Notes under the pieces: generated by a model | Databases searched by the model: none | Seen by the model: the letters and a program-made list of their open reading frames with translations, nothing else | What the model was told of the DNA's origin: nothing | Made by a program: the position numbers and the translations under genes | Source: Pseudomonas lactucae | Lineage (GTDB): Bacteria > Pseudomonadota > Gammaproteobacteria > Pseudomonadales > Pseudomonadaceae | Direction: 5' to 3' | Length of the DNA: 64,000 nt | NCBI RefSeq assembly: GCF_016937615.1 | Contig: NZ_JAFHKI010000052.1 | Span: 1-64,000, forward strand | Shown here: piece by piece, positions 47,820 to 57,201 of the stretch | How the letters are laid out: every line of letters begins with the position of its first letter | Position numbering within the stretch: position 1 is the stretch's first letter

Positions 47820-49022
47820 ATGTCTGTCACTGCTCAACCGGATCATCACGCCCAGTTCATCGAACTGCTGAGCGCAAGCCTGGCGCAGAACGCCTTTATC
47901 AAGCTGGTGCTGGCCAAGTACGTGGGCACGCAAGCCGAGTTGCAACGGCTGATCATCAAGCCGGTCACCGTCAAGGAACAGCCGTGCCTGTCCTTCGTCT
48001 ACCGCTACAAGACCCGCGATATCACCAAGAATTTGCCCTTGGCCGACGGTGTGGCGGCGATTGCCGAGCTGCTGCCGGCTTCGTTCAAGAACGCGCACCT
48101 GCTGTCGCTGACTGATGAAGCGCAGCTGGAATACAGCAAGAAAAACAAAAGCTCGCTGTTCAAAAGCCAGCCGCAGCAACTGCGCGAGGCGCCTTCGGCC
48201 GAACATAACCGCGAGAAAAATCGCTTCCTCGACCTGAGCCGGCCGTTCCTCGTCGACCTGGGCGTGACCGACGCGAAACAGGCGTTGATCCCCTCCATGT
48301 CGCGCAAGTGGAAGCAGATCAACAAGTTCCTCGAAGTGTTCAGCCATGCGCTGACCTCTTCACCGCTCAAGCTCGATCAACCGCTGCGCGTCGCCGATTT
48401 TGGGTCGGGCAAGGGCTATCTCACATTTGCGATCCACGACTACCTGCGCAACACCCTCAAGGCCCAGGGCGAAGTCACCGGCGTGGAACTGCGCGAAGAC
48501 ATGGTGACCTTGTGCAATACCGCCGCCGCCCGCCTGGAACATCCGGGGCTGGTGTTCAAGTGCGGTGACGTGCGCAGCGTGGCACCCAGCGAGCTGGACG
48601 TGATGATCGCCCTGCATGCGTGCGACATCGCCACCGACTATGCGATCCACACCGGCATCCGTTCCGGCGCGTCGATCATCATGTGCTCGCCATGCTGCCA
48701 CAAGCAGATCCGCCTGCAGATCCAGAGCCCGGTGCTGCTCAAGCCGATGCTGCAATACGGTCTGCACCTGGGCCAGCAGGCGGAAATGGTCACCGACAGT
48801 TTGCGGGCGCTGTTCCTGGAGGCCTGCGGGTATGAAACCAAGGTGTTCGAGTTCATCTCGCTGGAACACACCAACAAGAACAAGATGATCCTGGCGGTCA
48901 AGCGCGCCGAGCCTGTGGATAACGCGCAGTTGCTGGAGAAGATCCAGGCGCTGAAGGCGTTCTACCACATCACCGAACACTGCCTGGAGACCTTGCTGCG
49001 CGCGGATGGAATGTTGAGCTGA
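47820..49022 (+). CDS. Class I SAM-dependent methyltransferase
   Basis: This 400-residue protein has an N-terminal all-purpose domain (HAQFIELLSASLAQNAFIKL) and a C-terminal Rossmann methyltransferase with motif I VADFGSGKGYLTFAIHDYL and the acidic motif GVELREDMV. The SPCCHKQ motif at the catalytic position is typical of Methyltransf_32-type enzymes. The target is unknown. ATG 47820 is preferred over the upstream TTG. It is a single gene convergent with the TonB receptor. Confidence 0.87.
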   Translation: MSVTAQPDHHAQFIELLSASLAQNAFIKLVLAKYVGTQAELQRLIIKPVTVKEQPCLSFVYRYKTRDITKNLPLADGVAAIAELLPASFKNAHLLSLTDEAQLEYSKKNKSSLFKSQPQQLREAPSAEHNREKNRFLDLSRPFLVDLGVTDAKQALIPSMSRKWKQINKFLEVFSHALTSSPLKLDQPLRVADFGSGKGYLTFAIHDYLRNTLKAQGEVTGVELREDMVTLCNTAAARLEHPGLVFKCGDVRSVAPSELDVMIALHACDIATDYAIHTGIRSGASIIMCSPCCHKQIRLQIQSPVLLKPMLQYGLHLGQQAEMVTDSLRALFLEACGYETKVFEFISLEHTNKNKMILAVKRAEPVDNAQLLEKIQALKAFYHITEHCLETLLRADGMLS

Positions 49023-49047
49023 AGCGGCTCCCTCACCACGGTAAGCG

Positions 49048-51606
49048 TCAGAAGAAGCGCGTCACGCTGATCCTGGCGTCACGCCCCTTGGTGTAGGCGC
49101 GGTCGCCGCTCAGGGCTGGGCGGAAGTTGTTGTTGAACATATTGTCCAGGGTGAAGTTGACCTCGGTGCCCTTGAGGTAAGCCTGCTGCGGCTTCCATTT
49201 GGCGAACAGGCCCTGGGTGTTGTAGCGCTTGTTGCCGTACTGGTCGTAGAACTGGTCGCCGACGCTGGAGCCGGGGCCGCCTGAATAGTTATCGCTGGGC
49301 AGGCGGTCGGTCGCGCCGATGAATTGCCCCATCCAGCCTACCTGGGCATCCCACGCCGGGATGTTTGTGCCCAGCACCAGCACCCATTTGGTGGGCGGAA
49401 TATCGCGTGCCGAGACATCCGGTCCCCACGGGTTGGTATAGGCGCCTTCGTGCTGGCCTTTGGCATAGGCGTAGGACACCGAGCCGAACAGGTAGGTGGA
49501 GTTGTAGAACGACTCGACTTCAAAGCCCTTGATGGTCAGGCCGCCGATGTTGCGATAGTTGGCCATCGCCCCCGGTGGACATGCAGTGGCAATGGTGCCG
49601 CCGTTGACCGCCTGGTTCTGGCAACCTACCCCGGTGGCCTTGAAGATTTCGTCTTCGACCTTGTTGTGAAAGAGCGTCGTGCGTATTTGCAGGTTGTCAT
49701 CCTGGGTGATCAGCTTGTCGAAGCTGGTGATGTTGCCCACGGTGATCGAGGTAATGCGCTCCGGGTCCAGGCCAACGCTGGTGGCCGTGCGGTTGCCTAC
49801 GCCTTGCACTTCGTATTGCTCGTCGATCACCGGCGCACGCCAGGTCTGGCTCCAGTTGGCGAACAGCCCGACCTGCGGGGTGACGGTCCAGAACACCGCC
49901 AGGCGTGGCGACCAGCCGGTGTAGGTGCGGTCGCTGTAATCATGGCCGACCGCCGGGTCGGGGTTGCTGTAGTACGGCGCATCGTTGGCTTCGCCACGGT
50001 TGCGCACATGGTCGTAGCGCAGCGACGGCGTGACTGTCACGTCGCCCAACGTGACCGCGTCTTGAATGAAGAAACTGTTGGTATCGACCTTGCCATGGGG
50101 CATGAAGCCCGGCTGGAAGTGCCCGTTGTTGTAGCGCGGCGTGTTGTAGGTGGCGCCGGGCATCCACATTTCGGTTTCACGGATGTGCTTGCGCACCTGC
50201 CCGCCGATGGTGAGCGCATGCTGCAAGGGGCCGGTGTCGAACAGGCTGACGTTGCGGACATCGAGGTTTTTGTCGGTGTAGGCGGTGTCCATCCTGCGCC
50301 CGCCGGTGGCCAACTGAAAAAACGCCGTGGCGTCGCGGGCATCGGTCTGGTCGGTGTTGGACTGTGAGTACTTGATGGTCAGGTCCACCAAGGGGTTATC
50401 CAGCGGCTGGTATTCGTACTTGCCCGACCAGGTGGTGTCGACGGTGTCGCGGTGGGCTAAAAATCGCTTGAGCGCGCCTTCGTAGCCATAACGGTCAATG
50501 TTGGCCTGGGTGGGGGGTGTCGGGTAGCTCGCCGCGGAAAAGGGTGTCCAGCGGTTACTGTGGGAGCGCGAGTAGGAAAATCCGACGCTGTGTTCATCGG
50601 TGAGGTGCGCGTTGATCTTGAACAGTTTGCCGTCCACATCCTGGGCGGTGTTGGGCAGGCGCTGGGGGTTGATCGGGTATTGGTTGTTTTCGTTGGGCAA
50701 CTTGGCGGCGACTTTCATGTCGCCGCCGTCGCGTTGGGTCAAATAGGCCAGGGCATCGAAACGGCCATCTTCGGTGCGGCCATACACGGCGCCGCTGTAG
50801 ACCTGTTCGTGGTCGTTGCTGGCGTAACCGTATTTGAGCATCGCGCCGCTGTTGCGGCCGACCTCCAGCAGGTCCGGGGCATCTTTGGTGGTCATGTTGA
50901 CGGTACCGCCGAAACCGCCGTTGCCGGTGAACGGAGAGTTGGGGCCTTTCTCGACTTCGATGCTCTTGATCAGCTCGGGCTCGATAAACACCGTGCCTTG
51001 CTGGTAGCGCTCAAAGCCGCTCTTGGTGGCGCCATCGACCGTCAACGGCACGTCTTCGGCATCGCCGAAACCGCGAATATTGATGGTCTGGCCGCCGGGC
51101 TTGAGCGAACCGCCCTGGCTGACACCAGGCAGCGTCTGCAACAGACTGGGGATGTTATTGGCCTGGTAGCGATCGATATCCGCCTGGCTCAGGGTGGAAC
51201 GGCCGACGGTGCTGGAGTCGACTTCATTGCCGGTGCCGATCACGCTCAGGGCATCCAGCTGGATCGCGCCACTTTGGGTGGTCTTGGTATCAATGGGTTT
51301 TACCACGTAGGTGCTGCCGACCATGACCAGGGTGAACGCGCTGTTTTTCAGCAGGGTGCGGATCGCTACCTGCGCTGTGAAGTCGCCGTTGAGCGCTGGC
51401 GCCTGCACGTTGTTGAGCAGCGCTTCATCGAACAGCAGCTGGATTTTTGCCTGTTGCGCCACCTGGCTCAGGGACGCGGCCAGCGGCTGGGCGGGCAGTT
51501 GCAGGCGCAGCGATTCGGCCTGGGCAGTGAGGCTGAAGGCCAGGCCGGCGGCGATAACGGTCGGTCGGAAAAACAGGTGCGAAACAGGGCAAGGCGCGCG
51601 AAACAT
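49048..51606 (-). CDS. TonB-dependent receptor with signalling domain, haem-uptake type
   Basis: The 852-residue precursor has a signal peptide, an N-terminal STN (secretin/TonB) domain at about 32-103 that talks to an anti-sigma factor, a plug (SLLQTLPGVSQGGSLKPGGQ, NIRGFGDAEDVPLTVDG) and a beta-barrel ending in Phe. GNGGFGGTVNMTTKDAPDLL and a WRAP variant of the haem-receptor FRAP motif point to haem or haem-protein uptake. Order and lengths (179/322/852 residues) resemble the HxuI-HxuR-HxuA haem-signalling system of P. aeruginosa. No haemophore gene follows. Confidence 0.85.
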   Translation of the reverse strand: MFRAPCPVSHLFFRPTVIAAGLAFSLTAQAESLRLQLPAQPLAASLSQVAQQAKIQLLFDEALLNNVQAPALNGDFTAQVAIRTLLKNSAFTLVMVGSTYVVKPIDTKTTQSGAIQLDALSVIGTGNEVDSSTVGRSTLSQADIDRYQANNIPSLLQTLPGVSQGGSLKPGGQTINIRGFGDAEDVPLTVDGATKSGFERYQQGTVFIEPELIKSIEVEKGPNSPFTGNGGFGGTVNMTTKDAPDLLEVGRNSGAMLKYGYASNDHEQVYSGAVYGRTEDGRFDALAYLTQRDGGDMKVAAKLPNENNQYPINPQRLPNTAQDVDGKLFKINAHLTDEHSVGFSYSRSHSNRWTPFSAASYPTPPTQANIDRYGYEGALKRFLAHRDTVDTTWSGKYEYQPLDNPLVDLTIKYSQSNTDQTDARDATAFFQLATGGRRMDTAYTDKNLDVRNVSLFDTGPLQHALTIGGQVRKHIRETEMWMPGATYNTPRYNNGHFQPGFMPHGKVDTNSFFIQDAVTLGDVTVTPSLRYDHVRNRGEANDAPYYSNPDPAVGHDYSDRTYTGWSPRLAVFWTVTPQVGLFANWSQTWRAPVIDEQYEVQGVGNRTATSVGLDPERITSITVGNITSFDKLITQDDNLQIRTTLFHNKVEDEIFKATGVGCQNQAVNGGTIATACPPGAMANYRNIGGLTIKGFEVESFYNSTYLFGSVSYAYAKGQHEGAYTNPWGPDVSARDIPPTKWVLVLGTNIPAWDAQVGWMGQFIGATDRLPSDNYSGGPGSSVGDQFYDQYGNKRYNTQGLFAKWKPQQAYLKGTEVNFTLDNMFNNNFRPALSGDRAYTKGRDARISVTRFF

Positions 51607-51734
51607 GAAATCCCCCGGTGCGGCCAAATGGCCAAAAAAGGTGTGCGTATCAAACGCAGACGGGAGGAAGACGGGGCAGCCAAAAAAAACCACACATGCA
51701 AATGCAAAATATTCTCATGTGTGGAATTGGCGGA

Positions 51735-52703
51735 TTATTTGTTCGGCTCAATCCGCAGGATGCCATCGGCCGACGCCACGGTTTTCACCGGCAGCAGGGC
51801 GGGCAGGGCATTGAGCAGGGCGTCTGGATCATTCACATCCAGGTTGCCCGAAATCTTCAGGTGCGCTACGGCGTTACTGACCTGCAAGGGCGCCTGGGGC
51901 CGGTACAGGCTCAGTTCATCGATCAGGCTGGCCAGTTCGCGGTTGCGAAACGACAGGTGCCCGCTGCGCCAATCCGCCACCTCTTCGGTGGTGAGCGTTT
52001 GCTGCTGCACGGTGCCCTTGGCATAGCTGTAGCTGGCGCGTTGCCGAGCGCCGAGCAGCGTGACCGGGCTGTTCGCAGCCGGCTCGAAGGCGACCTGGCC
52101 GTGAGCGACGCTGACCACCAGTTGCTGCGGGCTGCGCCGCACATCAAATCCGGTGCCGACGACGCGTACGGACGCCTCGCCTGCCTGCACATAAAGCGGT
52201 CGTTCTTTATCGGCGGCCACTTCGAGGTACAACTGGCCCTTGTCCAGGTGCACGATGCGCCGTTGCGCGGTGAAGTCCACGCGCAGACCGGTGTTGGCAT
52301 TCACATACAAGGTACTGCCGTCCGGCAGGTTCAAGGTGCGCATGCCCTTGGCTTGGGCTTCGACCTGGGTGTGATAAGCCTCCAGGGGCGCGCCGATATA
52401 GGGCGACAGCACTGCGCATAACAAGGCGGCCGCCACCGCCACCGCCGGGCGCCAGATCGACGGTTTGCGCGCGGGCAGCGCCACGGGCTTGTTCAGTTGC
52501 TGCAACTGGGCCAGGTCCGCCCACAGTTGCTCGAACTCGGCATAGGCGCGGGCATGGGCAGGCTCGGCCAGCCAGGCGGCAAAGGCCTTGCGGTCGGCAC
52601 GCGCCGGGTCGTTGCGGTTGCGGGCAAACCAACTGGCGGCTTGGGCATCGATGGCGTCGCTGTCTTCGATATCCAGGGCGTCGGTGTCGCTCAGGCGGTT
52701 CAT
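51735..52703 (-). CDS. FecR-family anti-sigma regulator
   Basis: The 322-residue protein has an N-terminal cytoplasmic anti-sigma domain (DAQAASWFARNRND, WLAEPAHARAYAEFEQLWAD), one membrane helix (PAVAVAAALLCAVLSP) and a periplasmic FecR domain (GMRTLNLPDGSTLYVNANT, RRIVHLDKGQLYLEV). It relays the receptor's signal to the sigma factor. The ATG overlaps the sigma factor stop by 4 bases. The receptor follows 129 bases downstream. Confidence 0.9.
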   Translation of the reverse strand: MNRLSDTDALDIEDSDAIDAQAASWFARNRNDPARADRKAFAAWLAEPAHARAYAEFEQLWADLAQLQQLNKPVALPARKPSIWRPAVAVAAALLCAVLSPYIGAPLEAYHTQVEAQAKGMRTLNLPDGSTLYVNANTGLRVDFTAQRRIVHLDKGQLYLEVAADKERPLYVQAGEASVRVVGTGFDVRRSPQQLVVSVAHGQVAFEPAANSPVTLLGARQRASYSYAKGTVQQQTLTTEEVADWRSGHLSFRNRELASLIDELSLYRPQAPLQVSNAVAHLKISGNLDVNDPDALLNALPALLPVKTVASADGILRIEPNK

Positions 52704-53239
52704 TCTGGCTGCTCCGTGCCGGGTTCGGGTTGAAGGCGTCGCTTGCAATGCAGCAGGGCAAACGCGATGTGCTTTTCCACCATGCTGGTCGAAATCCCCA
52801 TGCGCTCGGCGATCTGCGCCTGGCTCAGGCCTTCGAAGCGGTGCAGCATAAGGGCTTCTCGCCTGCGCGGCGAGAGTTCGGTGAGGACTTCCTTCAACTG
52901 TTCCAAGCGTTGCAGGCGAAGTGCAGCGGCCATGGGCTCGTTTTGCTCCTCGGTGACAGGTTCCGCGTCCCTGTCCGGCTGATCGGAATGAACGGTCTGG
53001 CGCACCTTCTGTTTGCGCCAGTGATCACGCAGCAGGTTGCGTGCCATCTGGAACAGGAACGCCCGCGGCTGCTCGACCTTGCTTCGGTCGCCGTAATCCA
53101 GCCATTGGGTGAAGACATCCTGGGTCATGTCCGCCGCGTCGCTGGCGTTGTCCGTGCGTTTGCGCAGGAAATACAGAATATCCGTATAAACCCCGCGAAC
53201 GGCGTCGGCCGACAACGGGTCGGGCTTGGGACGAGACAT
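52700..53239 (-). CDS. FecI-type ECF sigma factor
   Basis: The 179-residue sigma has region 2 (AADMTQDVFTQWLD, RAFLFQMARNLLRDHWRK) and region 4 (LTELSPRRREALMLHRFEGL, IAERMGISTSMVEKHIAFAL). It is the iron-starvation, cell-surface-signalling type. ATG 53239 has aaggat upstream. A strong Fur-box-like sequence lies 50-65 bases before it, so it should be induced by iron limitation. Confidence 0.92.
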   Translation of the reverse strand: MSRPKPDPLSADAVRGVYTDILYFLRKRTDNASDAADMTQDVFTQWLDYGDRSKVEQPRAFLFQMARNLLRDHWRKQKVRQTVHSDQPDRDAEPVTEEQNEPMAAALRLQRLEQLKEVLTELSPRRREALMLHRFEGLSQAQIAERMGISTSMVEKHIAFALLHCKRRLQPEPGTEQPE

Positions 53240-53287
53240 GGATATCCTTCTTGACGAAGCACGACTGGGAAAAGTCGCGAATACTAT

Positions 53288-53305
53288 CGAGAATTATTGT
53301 CATTT
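53288..53305 (-). promoter_or_regulatory. Putative Fur box for the ECF sigma gene
   Basis: The plus strand reads CGAGAATTATTGTCATTT, which matches the common Pseudomonas Fur form GAGAATTATT(A/G)TCATT. It sits about 50 bases upstream of the sigma factor start on the minus strand. Confidence 0.7.
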
Positions 53306-53335
53306 GTCTCTATTTAAAGGATTCACTCGATTTGA

Positions 53336-54352
53336 TCAGCGTTCCACAGGTACTGAGAGTGCCGGATTGCCCAATGGATGCGTACGTGCTGCGAAAAACT
53401 TCAACTCAACGCCCGTGCCATCGAACAACTGCGAATACCGCCGCTTCTGCTGGCGAATAAAGCCATCGCTGCGTCCCGATACCGAGATCGCCAGGGTGCT
53501 CACATTGGCTTGGCCAATCGCATCCACCAGGTGTTTGTCCTGCGGCCCCAGGTCATGGCCGAAGATGCACAACGCGCCCGCGTGGCTCAGCAGTTGCTCA
53601 TAACAGAACGACAGATAATCCGAACTGCGGATGCTCTTGAGCTTCTCCTCCACCTTGCCTTCACTGACAAACAGCGGCACATCGTCGAGGGTCTTGATCG
53701 TATTGTTGATCGCGAAACTGCTGAGCAACGTGCTGTCGGTGGAAGGCAATTTGCGCGCGGTGCCGTCGAGGTTGCGCACCAGGTGCAGGCCGCCATGCAG
53801 GTAAAGGATACGGGTGGTATCGGTGTGGGTGTCGCGCAGATCGAAACGGGCGTCGGCGCTGCGGAACAGGTCGTCGATGCCGGAGGCGTGCAGGATTGCC
53901 CAGTAGTTGAGCAGGTCGTAATTGGTGGTGAACACCGTCGCGTAGTGTTTCAACTCTGTGTTGATCGTCGCCAGCGTCGACGGCTGCACCAGGCGCCACG
54001 GGATGTGCACGCTGTGGATGGTATTGATCAGGGCTTCCTTGATCGCGTAGTAGCGGTTGCGCGGCGCCGCCGAGCTGACGGCCAGGGCCTTGTTGACCCG
54101 GCTGGTGGTTTTCAACGCCCCCAGGGCCTGCTCGAAGCTGCGGGTTTGCAGGGCGTCGAACACGCTGAGCTCGGATTGGCCCAAGGGTTTTTCTTCGACC
54201 GTGCGGGCGTTTTCGAACAATGAGTCGTAGGCAAAGTCTTCCCAAATAGCGCGGCTTGCGCCGTTGCCGATCAGAATCCCGCTGAAGTCGAGGGCCGTGC
54301 GCAGTGCGCTCCAGTCTTCAAGGTGGGCGTCAACATCCTGGAAATCCTTCAT
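53336..54352 (-). CDS. DUF4917 protein with SIR2-like features
   Basis: The 338-residue protein carries GNGASRAIW at 29-37, FTTNYDLLNYW at 141-151, YLHGGLH at 184-190 and LCIFGHDLGPQDKHLVDAI at 261-279. That order (GxGxS nucleotide loop, TTNYD, catalytic-type His in LHG, then an hhGhxhxxxDxxh strand) is the pattern of SIR2-like NAD-processing domains. It has no membrane segment or signal. It stands alone, convergent with nothing. A role in NAD+ depletion defence is possible but not shown. Confidence 0.75.
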   Translation of the reverse strand: MKDFQDVDAHLEDWSALRTALDFSGILIGNGASRAIWEDFAYDSLFENARTVEEKPLGQSELSVFDALQTRSFEQALGALKTTSRVNKALAVSSAAPRNRYYAIKEALINTIHSVHIPWRLVQPSTLATINTELKHYATVFTTNYDLLNYWAILHASGIDDLFRSADARFDLRDTHTDTTRILYLHGGLHLVRNLDGTARKLPSTDSTLLSSFAINNTIKTLDDVPLFVSEGKVEEKLKSIRSSDYLSFCYEQLLSHAGALCIFGHDLGPQDKHLVDAIGQANVSTLAISVSGRSDGFIRQQKRRYSQLFDGTGVELKFFAARTHPLGNPALSVPVER

Positions 54353-54479
54353 TGCGGCGGTTCTACTCGAAATCGGCTGGGCGGTGACTTTATCACGAGC
54401 CGGCGTTGATCCTGATCAAGATGCCGCAGCCATGTGAGGCCGATGCTGTAGGGCATAAACGTCATCCCGAGGATTCGCC

Positions 54480-55627
54480 ATGAGCAGCACCTTCTTCATT
54501 CCCGCCGTCAACATCATGGGCACCGACTGCCTCGACGAAGCCATGCTCGCCATTCGCAACTATGGCTTTCGCAAGGCGCTGATTGTTACCGATGCCGGCC
54601 TGGCCAAGGCGGGCGTGGCCAGTATGATCGCCGAGAAGCTGGCGATGCAGGACATCGATTCGGTGATCTACGACGGCGCCAAGCCCAACCCCAATGTGGA
54701 AAACGTCGAGAAAGGCCTGGCACTGTTGCAGCAAAGTGCCTGTGATTTCGTGGTGTCTCTGGGCGGCGGCTCGCCCCATGACTGCGCCAAGGGCATCGCC
54801 CTGTGCGCCACCAACGGCGGACGTATCGGCGACTACGAAGGCGTCGACCAATCGGCCAAGCCGCAACTGCCGCTGGTGGCCATCAACACCACCGCCGGTA
54901 CCGCCAGCGAGATGACGCGCTTTGCATCATCACCGACGAAACCCGCCACGTAAAAATGGCCATCGTCGACCGTAACGTCACCCCTTTGCTGTCGGTCAAC
55001 GACCCCTCGCTGATGGTCGGCATGCCCAAGGGACTCACCGCCGCGACTGGCATGGACGCCCTCACTCACGCCATCGAAGCCTACGTGTCCACGGCCGCTA
55101 CGCCGATCACCGACGCCTGCGCCATCAAGGCCATCGAGCTGATCAGCGCCAACCTGCGCCTGGCAGTACGCGACGGCAGCGACAAGGCCGCGCGGGAAAA
55201 CATGGCCTATGCGCAATTCCTCGCCGGCATGGCCTTCAACAATGCATCCCTGGGTTTCGTGCACGCCATGGCACACCAGTTGGGCGGCTTCTATGACCTG
55301 CCCCACGGCGTGTGCAACGCGGTGCTGCTGCCCCATGTACAAAGCTTCAATGCCAGCGTTTGCGCCAAACGCTTGAGCGATGTAGGCCGTGCGTTGGGCA
55401 CCGATACCCGCGGCATTACCGATGAAGAGGGCGCCCAGTCCGCCATCGCCGCGATCCGCAGTCTGGCTCTGGACGTGGAAATTCCGGCCGGCTTGCGCGA
55501 CCTGGGGGCCAAGTTGCAGGACATCCCACTGCTGGCCAGTAATGCGCTCAAGGATGCCTGTGGTTTGACCAACCCACGCCGTGCGGACCAGCGTCAGATC
55601 GAGGAGATTTTCCGCAGCGCGTTTTGA
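54480..55627 (+). pseudogene. Iron-containing alcohol dehydrogenase, single-base frameshift
   Basis: The restored 382-residue protein is a group III (Fe-dependent) alcohol dehydrogenase like YiaY/ErcA. The NAD-binding [15 protein letters not shown] and the metal-ligand His region ([20 protein letters not shown]) are visible. One T is missing near 54922, where the frame leaves GTASEMTRF and resumes as [13 protein letters not shown]. Both halves are otherwise fully conserved, so a sequencing error is more likely than decay. The gene stands alone and is followed by an intergenic repeat. Confidence 0.88.
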
Positions 55628-55633
55628 TAGGGG

Positions 55634-55707
55634 CAGCCTTGAGCCGCAAGCGTTAAGCTACAAGTTGATTTGCACTTGAGCTTCAAGCTTGCGGCTTGCC
55701 GCTGAGG
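55634..55707. repeat. Inverted intergenic repeat, AGCTTGCAGCTTG family
   Basis: The left arm GAGCCGCAAGCGTTAAGCTA and the right arm CTTCAAGCTTGCGGCTTGCC are inverted, degenerate copies of the unit also found near 17.8 and 43.1 kb. It lies between the dehydrogenase and the next gene and overlaps its ribosome-binding region. Confidence 0.65.
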
Positions 55708-55713
55708 TCCCTT

Positions 55714-56386
55714 ATGAGAGTTCTGTTATTCGGCGCCACCGGCATGGTCGGCCAGGGTGTTCTGCGTGAATGCCTGCTGGCCGCCGACGTTCAGGAAGTC
55801 GTCGCCGTTGGCCGCACACCGTTGACCCAGGAGCACGGCAAGTTGCACCAGTGCTGCACAGCGACATGCTGGATTTCCAACCGCTGGAAAACCTGCTGCA
55901 GGGTTTCGACGCGTGCTTCTTTTGCCTCGGTGTTTCTTCGGCGGGTATGAACGAGGTCAAGTACACCCACCTCACGTATGACCTGACGCTGGTTGCCGCC
56001 AGCACGCTGGCGCGGCTTAACCCGCAGATGACGTTTATCTACGTGTCCGGCGCCGTACGGACAGTTCCGAAGCGGGCAAGTCGATGTGGGCACGGGTCAA
56101 GGGCAAGACCGAGAACGCGTTGCTGCGCCTCCCGTTCAAGGCGGTGTATCTGTTCCGGCCGGGAGTGATCCAGCCGTTGCACGGCGTACGCTCGAAGACG
56201 CCGTTGTACCAGTGGTTCTACAGCGCGCTCGGGCCATTGCTGTCGCTGGTGCGTCGGGTAAAACCGGGCTGGGTGGTGAGCACCGAAACGGTCGGCCGTG
56301 CGATGTTGGCGGCGGTGCGTCATGGCGCGCCGCAACCGCTGGTGGAGCAGGCCCAGATTCATCGCCTGGCCAGCGAGCGGCATTGA
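55714..56386 (+). pseudogene. NAD(P)-binding Rossmann protein, two single-base frameshifts
   Basis: The first segment (MRVLLFGATGMVGQGVLREC) has the GxxGxxG Rossmann loop of extended short-chain/NmrA-like proteins. A base is missing near 55847, where the frame moves to VLHSDMLDFQPLENLLQGF. Another is missing near 56056, where it moves to EAGKSMWARVKGKTENAL. With both restored the protein is 224 residues. Both losses are in GG pairs. The function is unknown. Similar proteins are annotated as NAD-dependent epimerase or oxidoreductase. Confidence 0.75.
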
Positions 56387-56445
56387 GGTTGCACAAACAC
56401 AGCTTGATCAGCCGGCCGCAGGGTATTTACAAGTCTCGATAGACG

Positions 56446-56753
56446 CTACCAGGATAAGGGCGGTTGGCGACGGGTGTGGAAAATCCGCATTGCTTGCAAT
56501 CGCCCTCTCGAATTCTGTAGGGGGCGATGTTTGGTCAGCGAGGCACCGCCCACTCGCGCGTCCCAGGCACCTGACCCTCCTTCCCCATCGCTGGGAACTT
56601 TGCGACGTGTTCAAGGCCACTCAAAATCGCCTGGACAAACTCATGGGCGGCTTTGGGGTTTTCTTCGGCGATGTAAGCCGCTTCATCGTCAAGGTTTCCA
56701 AGGGCTGCCTTCAGCCACTCTTCATAAGGAATCTTTATGTTTTCTGGCCTCAA
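56446..56753 (-). pseudogene. RelE/ParE-type toxin remnant
   Basis: The open part reads EEWLKAALGNLDDEAAYIAE, then VPGTREWAVPR, a clear ParE/RelE toxin match. A TGA codon follows in the same frame, after which the frame continues as PNIAPYRIREGD. After one apparent missing T it runs on as LQAMRIFHTRRQPP to a TAG at 56448-56446. The start is unclear, with no good ATG in frame. No antitoxin gene lies next to it, and its 5' end overlaps the start of fosA on the other strand. It looks like a decayed orphan toxin. Confidence 0.6.
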
Positions 56754-57147
56754 TCACCTGACCCTGGCAGTCACCGACGTGCCTCGTAGCGTCAGCTTCT
56801 ACCATGGCCTGCTGCAACTGCGGCTCGAGGCAACTTGGGACACCGGGGCCTACCTGTCATTGCCAGGCCTATGGCTATGTTTGTCGCTGGATCCACTGCG
56901 TGACTCGATGCCAACGGCCGATTACACCCATTATGCGTTTACCGCGGGTGCAGGCGATTTCGCTGCGCTGGTTGAGCGCCTGCGGGGCGCCGATGTGCAG
57001 GAGTGGCGCGACAACCGCAGCGAAGGCGCGTCGTTCTATTTTTTCGATCCCGATGGTCATAAGCTTGAAGCCCATGTCGGCGACCTGGCGTCGCGCCTGC
57101 AAGCCTGTCGCGTCAAGCCGTATGCCGGCATGACGTTTTACCCCTAG
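56737..57147 (+). CDS. fosA: FosA-family fosfomycin resistance glutathione transferase
   Basis: This 136-residue VOC-fold enzyme adds glutathione to fosfomycin using Mn2+ and K+. The metal ligands are in place: His7 in LNHLTLAV, His65 in DYTHYAF and Glu111 in HKLEAHVG. Residues [17 protein letters not shown] match FosA closely. Start ATG 56737 follows aagga. Chromosomal fosA is common in Pseudomonas, so this is not evidence of recent transfer. Confidence 0.92.
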   Translation: MFSGLNHLTLAVTDVPRSVSFYHGLLQLRLEATWDTGAYLSLPGLWLCLSLDPLRDSMPTADYTHYAFTAGAGDFAALVERLRGADVQEWRDNRSEGASFYFFDPDGHKLEAHVGDLASRLQACRVKPYAGMTFYP

Positions 57148-57201
57148 CCCTGGAACAGGCAGAATCCACCCACCTGCCAACCCTTTGCCAGAGTCGCGCC
57201 C

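Noticed and set aside
49048..51606. Receptor considered as HasR of the Has haemophore system
   Set aside because: No hasA or hasDEF-like genes follow, and the gene lengths fit an HxuIRA-type system better.
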